This document shows, piece by piece, positions 53,199-64,000 of a DNA stretch of 64,000 nucleotides. The stretch's first letter is position 1; each line of letters opens with the position of its first letter. A program made the translations under genes and the position numbers. The stretch spans positions 69,772,324-69,836,323 of the forward strand of contig NC_079505.1 in NCBI RefSeq assembly GCF_030052815.1, written 5' to 3'. The notes under the pieces were generated by a model, which saw only the letters and a program-made list of their open reading frames with translations, had not been told where the DNA came from and made no database searches. Source of the DNA: Hevea brasiliensis (lineage: Eukaryota; Streptophyta; Magnoliopsida; Malpighiales; Euphorbiaceae).

Positions 53199-55693
53199 TC
53201 TCTTTAGATGAAACTAAAGAGACTAGATAGTTGAAAATTACAAGCTGTGACTTTAATAAATATATATATATATTGAATCTAAAAGTGATTTTAGAAAGGT
53301 AAGTCACTCAATTTAATAAAAATAATTAAAATGTCACGTAGTGTAGTGCTTTTTTTTTATCTTTATTTTTATATTTTTTTATATAAAAAAATTAGCTTGT
53401 CTTTTCTAATCATACAAAAATCTTATCTTATAAAAAAAATGTATAATTTTGATTACTTGAATCTAGTTTATAATTTAAGGACAATGCATCACGTTTTCTA
53501 CCCATTTTCTTTGTGAGATTTTTTTCCCCGAAGTTTATGGGAATTTATTTGACATAACCGATGTGCCAACTTAATATACAACAGACCAATGATGAGTTCA
53601 CATGTGTCATTTTTAATTTTGTCGATAGAACGTTGGAGCTGGATCGCTCCTTTCGTTTCTGTCCATAAGGATTTGGAGTAGTGAACGGAGGATAGAGGGG
53701 CGAGTTGAAAATTTTTTTTATTTTTTATTTTAATTTATTAGTATATAGTTTAAATTAATTTATTAAAAAATAAAATATAATTAAAAATATAAATTTTATA
53801 TATTATTTTAATAATATATTTATATATTTTATCAAATTTATAATATTTAAATATATAAAAATAAATTATTTTTTAATAAAAATTAAAAATACATTAACAT
53901 ACGGAGCGAGTTATGTCTAACTTAGGTTTGAATAAGAGGCAGATTAGACATTAATGTGAAATTTAATTTTCAGTGTAAATACATAATTTTAAAAAATTCA
54001 AATAAAATAAAAAATACTCAAAACTTATAAAAAATTATATCACCGACATGAATCCTTTAAATTTAATATATAAATATGTAATATTTATATATTTAATAAG
54101 TATATTTATTAAATACAGTTCTGCCCACCTTATCATGCAAAACAAATATAAATGCGAGAGGTGAACACTCAAATAAGGGCTCTCCTACTGCTATTGTGTT
54201 GCGAAGAATTTTCAACAATGAATTCAGATGGCAAGATAGAGAAAATAATCTCTCTTTCACAAAACGTTCATCGGTGGTCAATCGGTTACTCCTTTTAGTA
54301 TATCCTTCAACTTCATCACTTGAAGAGTTTATGGATTCAGAGCAAGAACATTATTTTTTCTTTTCTAAAAACTATTTTTCATGCCTAGATTATTCTTCTC
54401 CTTCTCAAAATTTAAATTTGATCCAAATTTGGCCTCCTATGGCATGGCATTATATGAAATTCAAATTTATAGAGAATTTTATTAGTATAACATTTTAATT
54501 AAAAATAAATATAAAATATACTTTTAAAATATAAAGTTTAGACTATTTTATTAATAAAATAAAATTTTAAAGATTATATTATAATTTATTATTAACTTTT
54601 TAAGTTCAATTTAATTCTTTTAGTTACAACTGTGATAGGTATAAGAAAAAATGACATAAATATAAGTTTTATTTTTTAAAAACTAAAGAATCGCGAGGAA
54701 AAAAGAAAACTCGTGCACTTTGACTCAGTTAGTTAACAATCATTGATTTTTTTTTTTTTTTTACAATAATAATCATTGAGTCATATAATATGAAAACTTG
54801 TGCAATCACAATGAAATTTTTTTATCATTATTTTGTTAAAATTAAAATATAAATTAAATTACTATTAAGTTTCTTTAATTTGTTAAAATTAACTATTTAA
54901 TTTCTATTTTATCAAAACTTTATTTTATTAAAATTAAAAAAATAAAATAAAATAAATTACTCTCAAGTCCCTTTAATTTATTAAAATTAACTATTTAATC
55001 TCTATAATTTGTTTTATTTGATAACATTAAATTTTATTGTCTTTTTATTAAAAAGATGTTAGTAAACTTATTTTAACCTTAAAGGTTTACATTATTTAAT
55101 CTTTATTATTTTAATTATTTATATTATTTTGTCCTTTGATTAACAATGAAATAAGTTAACTAATGTTTATTAATAGAAATTTGGTTTAATTTTTTAAAAT
55201 ATATGGAATTTTAATTGAGTTTTAAATAATAAAAATTAAATAATTAATTTTGAAAAAAATTGATAGTAATTTAGTGTAAAAATATTTTAGTTTATTAATA
55301 ATTATTATTAAAGGGTGAAAATAATAGAATTTTGTGATAAAAAATAAAAATAAAAATATTAAAAAAACCAATTTAACAACGTGTATTCGACATTGATTGG
55401 CTAATCTAAGAATCGCAGCCAACTTGTCTCTTTCTTGTCTGTCGCTTTTTTATTTTATTTATAGAAAAACGAAATTTCTTCAAAAACTGTTTCTTTTCGT
55501 CACTTTTTCCTCTCTCCCTGGATTTGGATCTTTAAGGAACTCGAATTCCATTTTTTTTTCTTTTTTTTTTTTTACAATGAGTAAATATTAAAGAAAGCCA
55601 AACATTTCTGGGTTTTTGAGGGCTTTTCTCGAATTTAAAGGAAGGTTTTTTTTTTTATTTCTTTTTTTTCTTTCCTTCCTTCACGGTGGTCTG
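53199..55693. other. AT-rich intergenic DNA and upstream region of the deSI-like gene
   Basis: No supported gene. A 100-codon frame at 54196-54498 sits in a slightly less AT-rich patch, but has no domain and biased composition. A diverged two-copy repeat of about 98 bp lies at 54856-55020. From about 55390 the sequence becomes T/C-rich, as in a leader. Confidence 0.5.
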
Positions 55694-58036
55694 ATGGGGG
55701 CAGAGAATATCTCGATTTCTAGCTCTCAGAACGAGAATACGGATGCCCAGGTGGTGTTGAATGTTTATGATCTCACTTCTGTCAACAATTACACCTATTG
55801 GTTCGGTTTTGGGATATTTCATTCCGGCATTGAAGGTTTGTGGCCATGATCTGGTTTTTGTTTCTTTTTTTTTTTTTTTTTTTCCTGGTTTTGTTACTTT
55901 TCTTTTGCTGATCTTCCCCTACCCCTTTTCATTAAGCTTCTTTTGATGTTGAATCTGAGAGGAAAATTTTACGGGTTTTGATTTAGTAGTCGTTTTCAAT
56001 TGGCATATCACATGTGCATCCTTTTTTTTTTTTTTAATTTGATTTTTGGGTACAAGATATCATGATTATTCTTGCTTCAGTAGCCAATTTAAAACCTGTT
56101 ATGCTTCTTGTCAAAACAAATTTGTACTTTAAACCTTTGCATGATTTATTGCTAGCTAATAGTCATAGTCTGTACATGTTCTTGACCCATAAATGTCTTT
56201 TCCCTTTCAATGTTAGGGGTTGAAGAAGATTACTATTAAATGTTTGATTGGTGTATTGGAGCTAATACTTATATGATGTGCTGGATTGATATATTCTGAG
56301 CAACATTTATTTCCATTTGTTCGGGTTGTATGTTTCTAGTTTTAATACTGCCCTCAAGGCACGGTTCTGATGTCCAGGAATGTCATCCTATTGGCATGCT
56401 TAGTCTAGAATGAGTGTGCTTCTTTCTTTATCTCGACTTATGTAGAGTGTTCTGATGTGTGAGTTCACATTTCATCTCGGAGGCGCCACAATGTGTAGGA
56501 TTTATTTTGGTTATGGTATTCATAACTTGTCAAATTATTTGAAATTCCTATATCTGATATGTTGTTCTGAAGTCTTTGGGAGAGCATCTTTTACTTGTTG
56601 AGATGATAGGCATGAATTTTACATCAGAATTTTTATGTTTATAGTCTTTCTTTTTAATCTATTGAGCTGGAATTACTTCTTGATGTGTATGAACAGTGCA
56701 TGGTAAGGAGTATGGATTTGGAGCTCATGACTTCCCAGTCAGTGGAGTTTTTGAAGTGGAGCCACGGAGCTGTCCTGGTTTCATTTATAGATGTTCCATC
56801 CCACTGGGCCGCATAAATATGCCTTCCTCTGAATTTCGTACGTTTATAGAAACCATGGCTTCTGAGTATCATGGGGACACCTATCACCTCATCTCTAAGA
56901 ATTGCAACCATTTTTCAGATGATATCTCACATAGGTTGGTGGGCAAGTATATACCACGGTGGGTAAATCGACTTGCCCGGCTAGGTATGCAGAATTGCAA
57001 TTCTTCTTTCTGTCATTGATTCATAAACTCAATAAATTTTCTTGAGCTTCTGCTATAATGGGTGTATGAACAGCTAGAGTCAACATCATTGCTGCAGTTA
57101 TCCTGTACACCTTGAGCTTCTTGTTTAATTTAGTTGTTGAGTTGTGTATTCAAGGATCAGTTAACGGTGTTTCTGCATAACTTCTAAAAATAAATTCCAA
57201 TTACTTGTTTTCTAGGAATTTGAACACTTCGAAAAATTAAATGTCTTTATTTTAATCAATAAAGCCTTTCTACCGAGTCAATTTTCCCCTTCATTGCATT
57301 AGAGATGAATCAACTTTGTAATTTTTTCTATGAATGGACATAGAATTTCAAAAGATGACATCATGTATTTTATTATCTTGGCAATGGTACAGATCATCAT
57401 ATGGTACGATTGTAAATCTTCGACTTGCAATCATAAGACTGTAGGTTTTATTATCTTCTTGCAAAAATGTTAAAAGGAGGGGCTATCTCCAGATATGCTC
57501 TCTGGCTGGACCATGATTGAATAGCAGCATGTTTATCTTGATGATACGAGGATTTGATACTTTCTAAATTTGTGACTTGCTTTATTTAACTGCTAAAATA
57601 CAAAAGATAAAATGAAGGGAAAAAAGGAAAGATGTCTTGTTCTCTTGCCTTGCTTTTCCCATAGTTTTGCAGCACCATGGATGAAACAAATTAGCAGTTA
57701 ACTATTGGTTCAAAATACAGGTTCTTTATGCAGTTGTCTGCTTCCAGAAAGCCTTCAAGTAACTACCATTAAACAGCTGCCTGAATACCACGAGTGCATG
57801 GGTGTGATTCCCTTTCTTGAACATTTTCTCTTCTTGGTAGACTTCAATTAACGTACAAGTTAACATTTATTATTTTTTCCTTGTTGGGTTCTTCTAAAGA
57901 AGATGGAAATGAATCCTTGGCAACCACTACCCCCCGTGAGTCAACAGAGATCGATGATGCAGATCAAGAGAAGCACTTGCTGTCCCCAAATGCTGAATGT
58001 GGGGAAGTGGCTTTTGTAAAAGAGGTCCACAAATGA
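55694..58036 (+). CDS. deSI-like (PPPDE) thiol peptidase, 215 aa, four exons
   Basis: Exons 55694-55835, 56697-56984, 57721-57801 and 57900-58036, all with GT-AG introns and matching phases. The PPPDE fold is recognisable from VVLNVYDLT (20-28), GFGIFHSGIE with catalytic His43, EYGFGAHDFP (52-61), FEVEPRSCPGF (66-76) and the catalytic Cys117 in SKNCNHFSDD. NRLARLGSLCSCLLPESLQ marks the usual end of the domain; the acidic tail (about 171-215) is variable. Family knowledge: PPPDE proteins are cysteine peptidases removing SUMO or ubiquitin. The plant proteins nearest this one are annotated deSI-like (At4g17486 type); their substrates are not established. The ATG at 55694 gives the usual short N-terminal extension. 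Confidence 0.92.
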
Positions 58037-58948
58037 AGCTAAGCTGCCTTATTAAGAAAGGGTAAAAAGATAGCTTGGAACAACGTTGTGATAATCTCTG
58101 CTGAGTGTTGTGGCTGGAATTTGGAAGGGAAACTTGCTTCTCATTCTTTGAAGGCTGAAACTTGGGCAGCATCATTTGCTTGTGTGCATGGATGGCTGTT
58201 CATCCTATTGTTGTAACCGCATCAAATTTTTTCTATTTATCTTGCTTTGATTTCTTGTCCCGAGTCCTTTTTTCCTGCTTGTTTTGTTTCATTTGTTCAA
58301 CTGAAGCATCTGAAATTACATTGTAGTTTGCCGTGATTGTTGATGACTTGATTCAGACATTCAATGTGATCATTCTTTCTTTTTTTTTTTTTTTTATAAA
58401 TGGAAATGAAATCTTGAGTGGCTCAGCTTGTCAAATGACTAATCTGAATGTTAGAAAAAAGGATCATGCACAAGTTTGATTCTGAAGAAATAACAATTCA
58501 GGCATTCCATTTACTTTGTTGGCTGTCACGACCTGCGGTGGATCCAAGAATTTCATTTTACTGCGAGAATACAAGAGGAGATTCATGTTTCTAAATCATT
58601 CATCATAGAAGTTTAAACATGTAATTTTCTGTTTCTGCTCGTTATGGGGCAAACATATGGCAATTGTTATAGCAATGATGTACTTTATACAGCACGCTTC
58701 CAAGCAGTTAATAAATGAGTAACGACCCAAATGATATACAATCCCATGATTCATAAATGAAGTTCAACCTAGTTTTGCAGTACATGAGAAAGAACAGATT
58801 ACTGATAGCCCAATATAACCATCATGTGTAACACCCAGAAGCCCTTTGGGCTGCAAATTTTTGTTTCTTACAACTGCAAATAAATTTTCAATTCCATATT
58901 TTCCATCCACATCCAAGCTGTTGCTCAATATTTGTTCATGGCATCATT
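58037..58948. other. Shared 3' flank of convergent deSI and thioesterase genes
   Basis: No gene. Composition is consistent with 3' UTRs of both genes running toward each other. A T-run of about 20 lies at 58377-58396. Confidence 0.5.
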
Positions 58949-61900
58949 TCATGAAGAGCATCCTTCAAGCCCCAATTTGGAAGTCAGCCAAGCGCAGACC
59001 TCATCCATCTCTTGCGGGATTGTGTAGTGACCGAGCCTGCATATTTGAACAAATTATTAAAAAAAAAAATTACTTGCATTATTCATTGGGACTTAAAAGA
59101 AAGATTTTGAATGGATTCTCCAACTACACACCCATTGTATGCTTTGCATGTCACATCCTGGAAACCAGTTGAAGACAAAACCCGTGACGATTTTTCACCA
59201 AATTTATAAGGAACCACATCATCACCTGCGATTAATTAGACATCCAAATCAAGTTGTGAGTAGCTGCAATTCCAAGCCGACTATGCTGCCGGCAGGTGTT
59301 TGGTGATTAAAAAGTAGAAGCGCTATTGACATCAGATGTTAATCAAGGAGGAAATAGTTGAAATGTAAACGATTCCATGCCTATTCAGCCATTCACCCCA
59401 ATTTTAAATACTGGACCCTTATGTGGGAATAAAACCATTGAAAAGGCTCTTTCATTTTGGGGAAATTATAAAAAAAAAATAGGCACTTTCAATTTTTTTT
59501 GCAGCTATACCTATACTAATTAAATTACCAATTAAACCATATTCTTTTCAACTTTTTTTAATTATACACTACCATCACCAGGTCCATTAATTACTTAACC
59601 AACTTACCACATCACGTCAATGGATCAGTGATGGTAGGTTATAATTAGGAAAATTTGAAAAGCATAGAGTTTAATTGGTAATTTAATTAGTATAAGATAT
59701 AATTGCTAAAAAATTGAAAGTACAATTTTTTTTGGTAATTTCCCCATTTATTTTTTATGAGCTTTTCATGTTCTTTCATTCCCGGTGAGCAAATGGCACC
59801 CTAAGGTTGTTAGACAATGATTATTATCTACAAAATGCCTGCTAAATTTATTGATCTCTAATATTATTATATCTATAGATGATCTGAACCGATCCACTTC
59901 CCTTTTACAGGACATACCTTCTGCTAGGCTTATATTAAAAGGAAATTCCAGCCAAATTAAAGTTAATGCCCAATTACATTATTATCATTTGCTTGGCACC
60001 ATCACACCCATACAAGTAGCTCCAATAACTTAGAGTTGATAATAAGAGTTTTGTTAGCGAAACAAATATCAATAATACAAATGCTAGACAAATTACATTA
60101 GGTTCCATTTGGATAGGTCTGAATTTCAAATCATGAGGTATTTGAATTTATATTATGTTGAAAATTTATAATTTTTTACTTGAAATACTAATCCAAACCC
60201 TCAATCATTTCAAATGCACACCTATCCAAATGAAGCCTAAAAGAGCTAGTTGAAGAGTTAGCAGCAATTATATAAAAAAAATGCATCCACAAACAAAAAT
60301 AGGGGAGATGTTCAAGTCAACAGTTGCTGTCATACAAATACTAAATGGCAACAGGGATGGTTTGTCTTTATATAAAAGTTGTTGAATGTGTACTCTGTTG
60401 AACAATTGGGATTTTCTATCATTAATGTGTCCAAACAGCATTTCTTTTAAGTTTTTATGTAATATGATTACCCAAAGTGCAAAACACTTCTCAAATGGTA
60501 GATGGTCAAGGTGGTCCCTTTTTTTTTTTCAAATTCCCTTTGGTAAATTCAAATGTGCACATAACCCGTCCAAGAAAAGCCAAAATAGCATTGGAGGTGT
60601 AAACATTTTTTAAAAGGATCATTCCCTGTTCTCAAAAGTCAAAATTAGATCGACACAATATAAAAATAAGAGCATATTTCAAATGTATGCTGTCAGTAAT
60701 TTCTCACACCTAATAAATTACCTATGCTCACAATATAAATTAACAAGAGAAGATAATGCTTAATAGAAAAAACCTGGCTCAGATCCCTATCACCATTTTG
60801 ATTTTGCCATTTTGCTTGCATACACTTTTAGTAGCAGTGATGCATGATGTAGAATGATGAAAGGAAAAACAGTTTCAATCAGAACTAGAACTGTAACAAG
60901 CAGAACATATTTTATTTCACGTGCCTCTTACATATTGTAGCCTAATTAAGTTAACGCTGGCCATGCATGACCCTTCCAGCCACCAGTAAGACCTAGCTTA
61001 AGCTTGAGTTCAGCTAGAATAGCAAAAAAAAGCTCACCCAAAATCTGAACAGCAAACAAGTGAATGCTATATTGCTGAGATTGGTAACGTCAAGAGCCAT
61101 CAGATTTCAACCCGATTCTTAATTGAAATGTTTGCTTAAAATATATTGGAAATAAGTAATATAACTCCAACCCTTTCTAAATAAACATGAAGAGATAATA
61201 CAACTAGGCAAGCATATGAGAGATGTTTAAAATACCTTTGCCATGACAGAGCAATATGGGAAGGGTTACAGCACGCCTTGCAGCTTCTTCTACCCCCTCA
61301 ATTTTGTTACTCAAGGTCCTGGCAAAGAGAATTTAAAATTATGAGGAAAAAGAGTCAATTATGGAAGCGATAGAGAGACCATGTTGAAAAGGAAAAGAAT
61401 CACAAAAAGAAGCCATACTTTGAACATGGAAGCCAGCCACTTAATCCAACAACTGCACTCAAATTGGCGGGATACTGATTTCCATTTGCATATTTGCCTA
61501 AAGTAAAGCAGGTTGCAGAGAACAAAGAAGTAGCTGCACCCATGCTAAAGCCTCCAATACCAAGTTTAACTGGAAAATAGGAGATTACACTTAGTAGAAT
61601 ATGAAAACACGCACACACAAACAAACAGATAAGCTGTTCTTAGAGAGCACCATAATTTGATTGATTTCTAAATCAACCCTTTTTGTTAATGTAGGAAAGC
61701 ATGATGTAGCCTCTCATATTATAATTAGAAGAATATTAAAGTTATTCCCATAAAGGCAATTGACATGCTAAACATGAATCATTAAAAAAAATGCAGATAT
61801 AGAGTACTTTCAAGTATGTGCACCACCAACTAATAAGTGCAAGAAGAAACCTACTGTCAGCAGGTTCTGTTGACAATAAATTTGCGACATGTGCTGCTGC

Positions 61901-63337
61901 AGCATCCAAACCCTCTATATCGTCAGGAGCATCTTCTGAAAGGTCTCCCACATCAAACCCTGATTTAAATCACATTGAAAATCAGGGTTATTTTAATTTG
62001 TATAACTGATAGCAAAATTAAGTTCCACCTAAAATAGATTTCTTTTCATATGAACTATCAATAGAAATAAAGTTAACAGCATTTAGTCTTGACACATTCC
62101 GTTTAATTATTTTCTTTTTCATATGAAGTGCTATTATTTTACAACATAACTACTTACACATGCAGGTGAAATTAACAACATTTTAGGAGATCAAATTTGT
62201 TAAATTATTTGAAAACTTACATGCTGTGGATGGGAAGCCTCCAAATACAGTTATAGGTTGAGTTGGAGCAGTTGGACATATCCATTTAATCTGCATTGCA
62301 TAATTACAACCAGCATTAAATTATTCAAAAAAAAAGGAGGTTCCAATCATCAGAATGTAAACAAAAGAATGGCTTATATAAGTAACCCTACTTGTTCAAA
62401 TGTACTTACATTTGGAAGAGGAAGGGTCTCCAAAAGCTGGGACCAGCTGCCAAACAAGATTAACAATAAGTGAGGATTTTGACAAAGATACCGAAATTGG
62501 ATGAAACTATGTGAGTTTGTTTCCCTTCCTTATCTCTCTCTCTCTCTCTCTCTCTTGGTTTTTGAGGGATTGGGTGTAGGAAGCTAATGGCTGTGGTGGT
62601 TAAAAATGCATATTAGAGGCTTGACTTGGATTCAAAATTTTAAAACAAAACAATGATTGTCGGTGATTTTGGCACCTGAAATCGGAGTTTATTTAAATCC
62701 TAAATCCCAAAATGCTATTGTTCCGAATGAAAATTAAGAAATGGTAATATTGGAATCATTTAAATACCATTGCTAAAACAAAATATATCATTCAGTTTCA
62801 AAAGTGCAATAGAACATGACATGAAAAAAAAATAATAATAAAAAAGATGCAGTTGGGACTGTCAATGCAGGTACAAATACCTAGTTCTTGTTCAAAGAAA
62901 GTTCATCCCAGATGTCTTAATCAAATAACTGATGCCAACATTGCCCAAGTCCAAAAGATTAAAAGTTTGAAAGAGAGTAAAGAAAAGAGAGAAAAAGGGA
63001 GGGGGGTTGTATTGGTGTGGGGTGTGCCATTCTACTTAGTTATTAGTTCTTTATCCACCATGCTCTATGCACCTAACATAAAACTCAAAGAGAGGAGCAC
63101 AGATATGAATGATTAGAAGAACATGTCACTAATACATCAGATATGAAGAAAGCAGTGGGAAGCTGATATTACCTTGATCCATTATCACCCAAACCATGTA
63201 ACCACACAACAGTAGCTTGATGTCTACCTTTGGGCCTAACGACATAAGTCCTTCCAAACTCAAATGCCCTTCTAGCAGTTTTACTGCCTAAAATAATGTT
63301 AAAAACTTAAAATAAAATTTAATGAGGGAGGAATGTG

Positions 63338-63378
<41 letters not shown>

Positions 63379-63533
63379 ACATACATTATTTTGGAATGCA
63401 TTATACTTGAAATTTGCCTAAATTTTGCACGTCTGCATATACAAACCAAGTAGCTTCTTTTATTAAGTAATGGCAAGATGATGCAAGAGGAAATAAACTA
63501 ACCAGAACCCATGGAAGGACCAGTGAAACTCAT
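58949..63533 (-). CDS. Acyl-protein thioesterase / carboxylesterase, 257 aa, nine exons
   Basis: Exons 63533-63503, 63287-63173, 62446-62410, 62290-62221, 61959-61855, 61569-61419, 61318-61236, 59225-59132 and 59036-58949; every junction is GT-AG and in phase. It is an alpha/beta hydrolase: VVWLHGLGDNGSSW (37-50), nucleophile Ser128 in GGFSMGAA, Asp199 in GDDVVP and His232 in LGHYT complete the triad. WFDVGDLSEDAPDD (85-98) is typical of plant acyl-protein thioesterases. The family removes fatty acyl groups from S-acylated proteins or acts on lysophospholipids in the cytosol; the substrate here is unknown. The start at 63533 matches the usual MSF start, though the exon stays open for 21 further codons upstream to an acceptor near 63597, so a 5' exon beyond the window edge is likely. 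Confidence 0.92.
59459..59745. mobile_element. Long-inverted-repeat MITE (MULE-like) in intron 8 of the thioesterase gene
   Basis: The left arm GGGGAAATTATAAAAAAA and the right arm, read in reverse complement as GGGGAAATTACCAAAAAA, pair over roughly 110-130 bp. Shared blocks include ACTTTCAATTTTTT, ATACTAATTAAATTACCAATTAAAC and CTACCATCAC. The flanks TTTCATTTT and ATTTATTTT are similar over 9 bp, which would suit a Mutator-like element, but they are not identical. Non-coding, 287 bp. Confidence 0.7.
60099..60240. mobile_element. Small MITE candidate (Tourist-like) in the same intron
   Basis: Left TTAGGTTCCATTTGGATAGG and right, in reverse complement, TTAGGCTTCATTTGGATAGG are nearly perfect inverted ends of a 142-bp segment; inner parts (AATTTCAAATCATGAGG / CATTTGAAATGATTGAGG) pair too. 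No clear target duplication, so superfamily is uncertain. Confidence 0.6.
62533..62554. repeat. (TC)n microsatellite in a thioesterase intron
   Basis: Uninterrupted TC tract of about 22 bp, 87 bp upstream (on the minus strand) of the exon at 62446-62410. Confidence 0.9.
63341..63377. repeat. (GT)n microsatellite in the first thioesterase intron
   Basis: About 18 GT units between coding exons 1 and 2. The 62-codon frame across it (63288-63476, His/Thr run) is a product of the repeat. Confidence 0.95.
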
Positions 63534-64000
63534 ATTAGCTCCACAAAAGTAACCCAGCAAAACTGCTAATTTCAATGACAGAAATAACACAGAACCTGTA
63601 ACAAAAGAAGAAATTTAACTTCCACAATCTAGTTGAATCCCAATGATTACAAAATTAATTCTCAGATGCAATCCACCGGTGCAAGCGCACAACATTACCC
63701 AGTGCTTAAATTTTGTGAAAATTAAAATAAAATACATCCTAAAATGAAAAGTGTAACTAAATTTGCCACGATGGCGGTCCTCCTGATAGAGCAGAAGAAC
63801 TAATCAAGCTCAAATAAAGTTAAATAGGAGACAATTATTTCACATTAATGGCAAAAACTTAATCTCATGTAACACTTTTTGCATACATTTCCATAAATTT
63901 CTTGAAATACAATTTCTAAAGAGGTAATTAAAGCTTTGAACAAAGTTTCAGGACATATGTGACAATTCTTGCCCGCATTTAACATCCACCTGAAAAACAT
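63534..64000. other. Upstream part of the thioesterase gene (intron or 5' leader)
   Basis: The first coding exon is entered through TTTGTTACAG at about 63597, so an earlier exon must lie further upstream on the minus strand. I see no clear exon in 63600-64000; the transcription start is probably outside the window. Confidence 0.45.

Noticed and set aside
54196..54498. 100-codon frame
   Set aside because: No domain, no splice context and composition biased to Phe, Ser and Asn; not enough to call a gene.
63288..63476. Frame with a His/Thr run
   Set aside because: Produced by the (GT)n microsatellite in an intron.

Overview
This is nuclear DNA of a flowering plant. It is strongly AT-rich, with long (AT)n tracts between genes, GT-AG introns, plant-specific gene families (AGC VIII kinase with the DFD signature, PB1-Raf kinase, DUF1644 protein, G-type lectin receptor kinase) and typical plant LTR retrotransposon and MITE debris. 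The gene set points to a eudicot. A woody member of the Malpighiales such as Euphorbiaceae is my guess from the look of genes and repeats and is not proven by the sequence.

Layout. 1-4.6 kb: AT-rich intergenic DNA with a cleanly bounded hAT-type MITE (1118-1660). 4.66-6.33 kb (minus): two-exon PINOID2-like kinase, expected to control auxin-efflux carriers. 6.4-13.9 kb: gene-poor, with a Tourist-like MITE (13095-13432). 14-28.2 kb: a retrotransposon graveyard holding two decayed pieces of G-type lectin receptor kinase genes, a kinase half at 14-15.6 kb and a lectin half at 27.4-28.2 kb. Between them an older gypsy-type element (decayed gag-like ORF with coiled coil at 21.3-23.1 kb) is broken by two inverted solo LTRs of another family (A 15928-18558, B 23929-26490). 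28.2-28.7 kb (minus): a small three-exon protein with a membrane-like N-terminus and a DnaJ-type zinc finger. 28.8-36.0 kb: AT-rich DNA with local duplications. 36.1-41.5 kb (plus): eight-exon PB1-domain Raf-like MAPKKK of 1051 residues. 41.5-48.9 kb: intergenic, with a third solo LTR of the A/B family (C 43382-45215) and a tandem repeat of about 237 bp. 49.0-51.4 kb (plus): DUF1644 zinc-finger gene with an intron-bearing leader. 52.1-53.2 kb: unclassified block ending in poly-A. 55.7-58.0 kb (plus): four-exon deSI/PPPDE deubiquitinase-like peptidase. 58.9-63.5 kb (minus): nine-exon acyl-protein thioesterase, convergent with the deSI gene, with two MITE-like inverted repeats in its largest intron.

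The genes do not form a pathway; each is an independent eukaryotic transcription unit. Functionally they cover signalling (two kinases), protein modification turnover (deSI protease, depalmitoylating-type thioesterase) and two poorly characterised zinc-finger proteins. I see no evidence for a gene cluster or a previously undescribed system. The most informative structures are the nested transposon insertions with target-site duplications, and the inverted pair of 2.6-kb LTRs. Exon boundaries were assigned by hand from splice sites, reading phase and family similarity.
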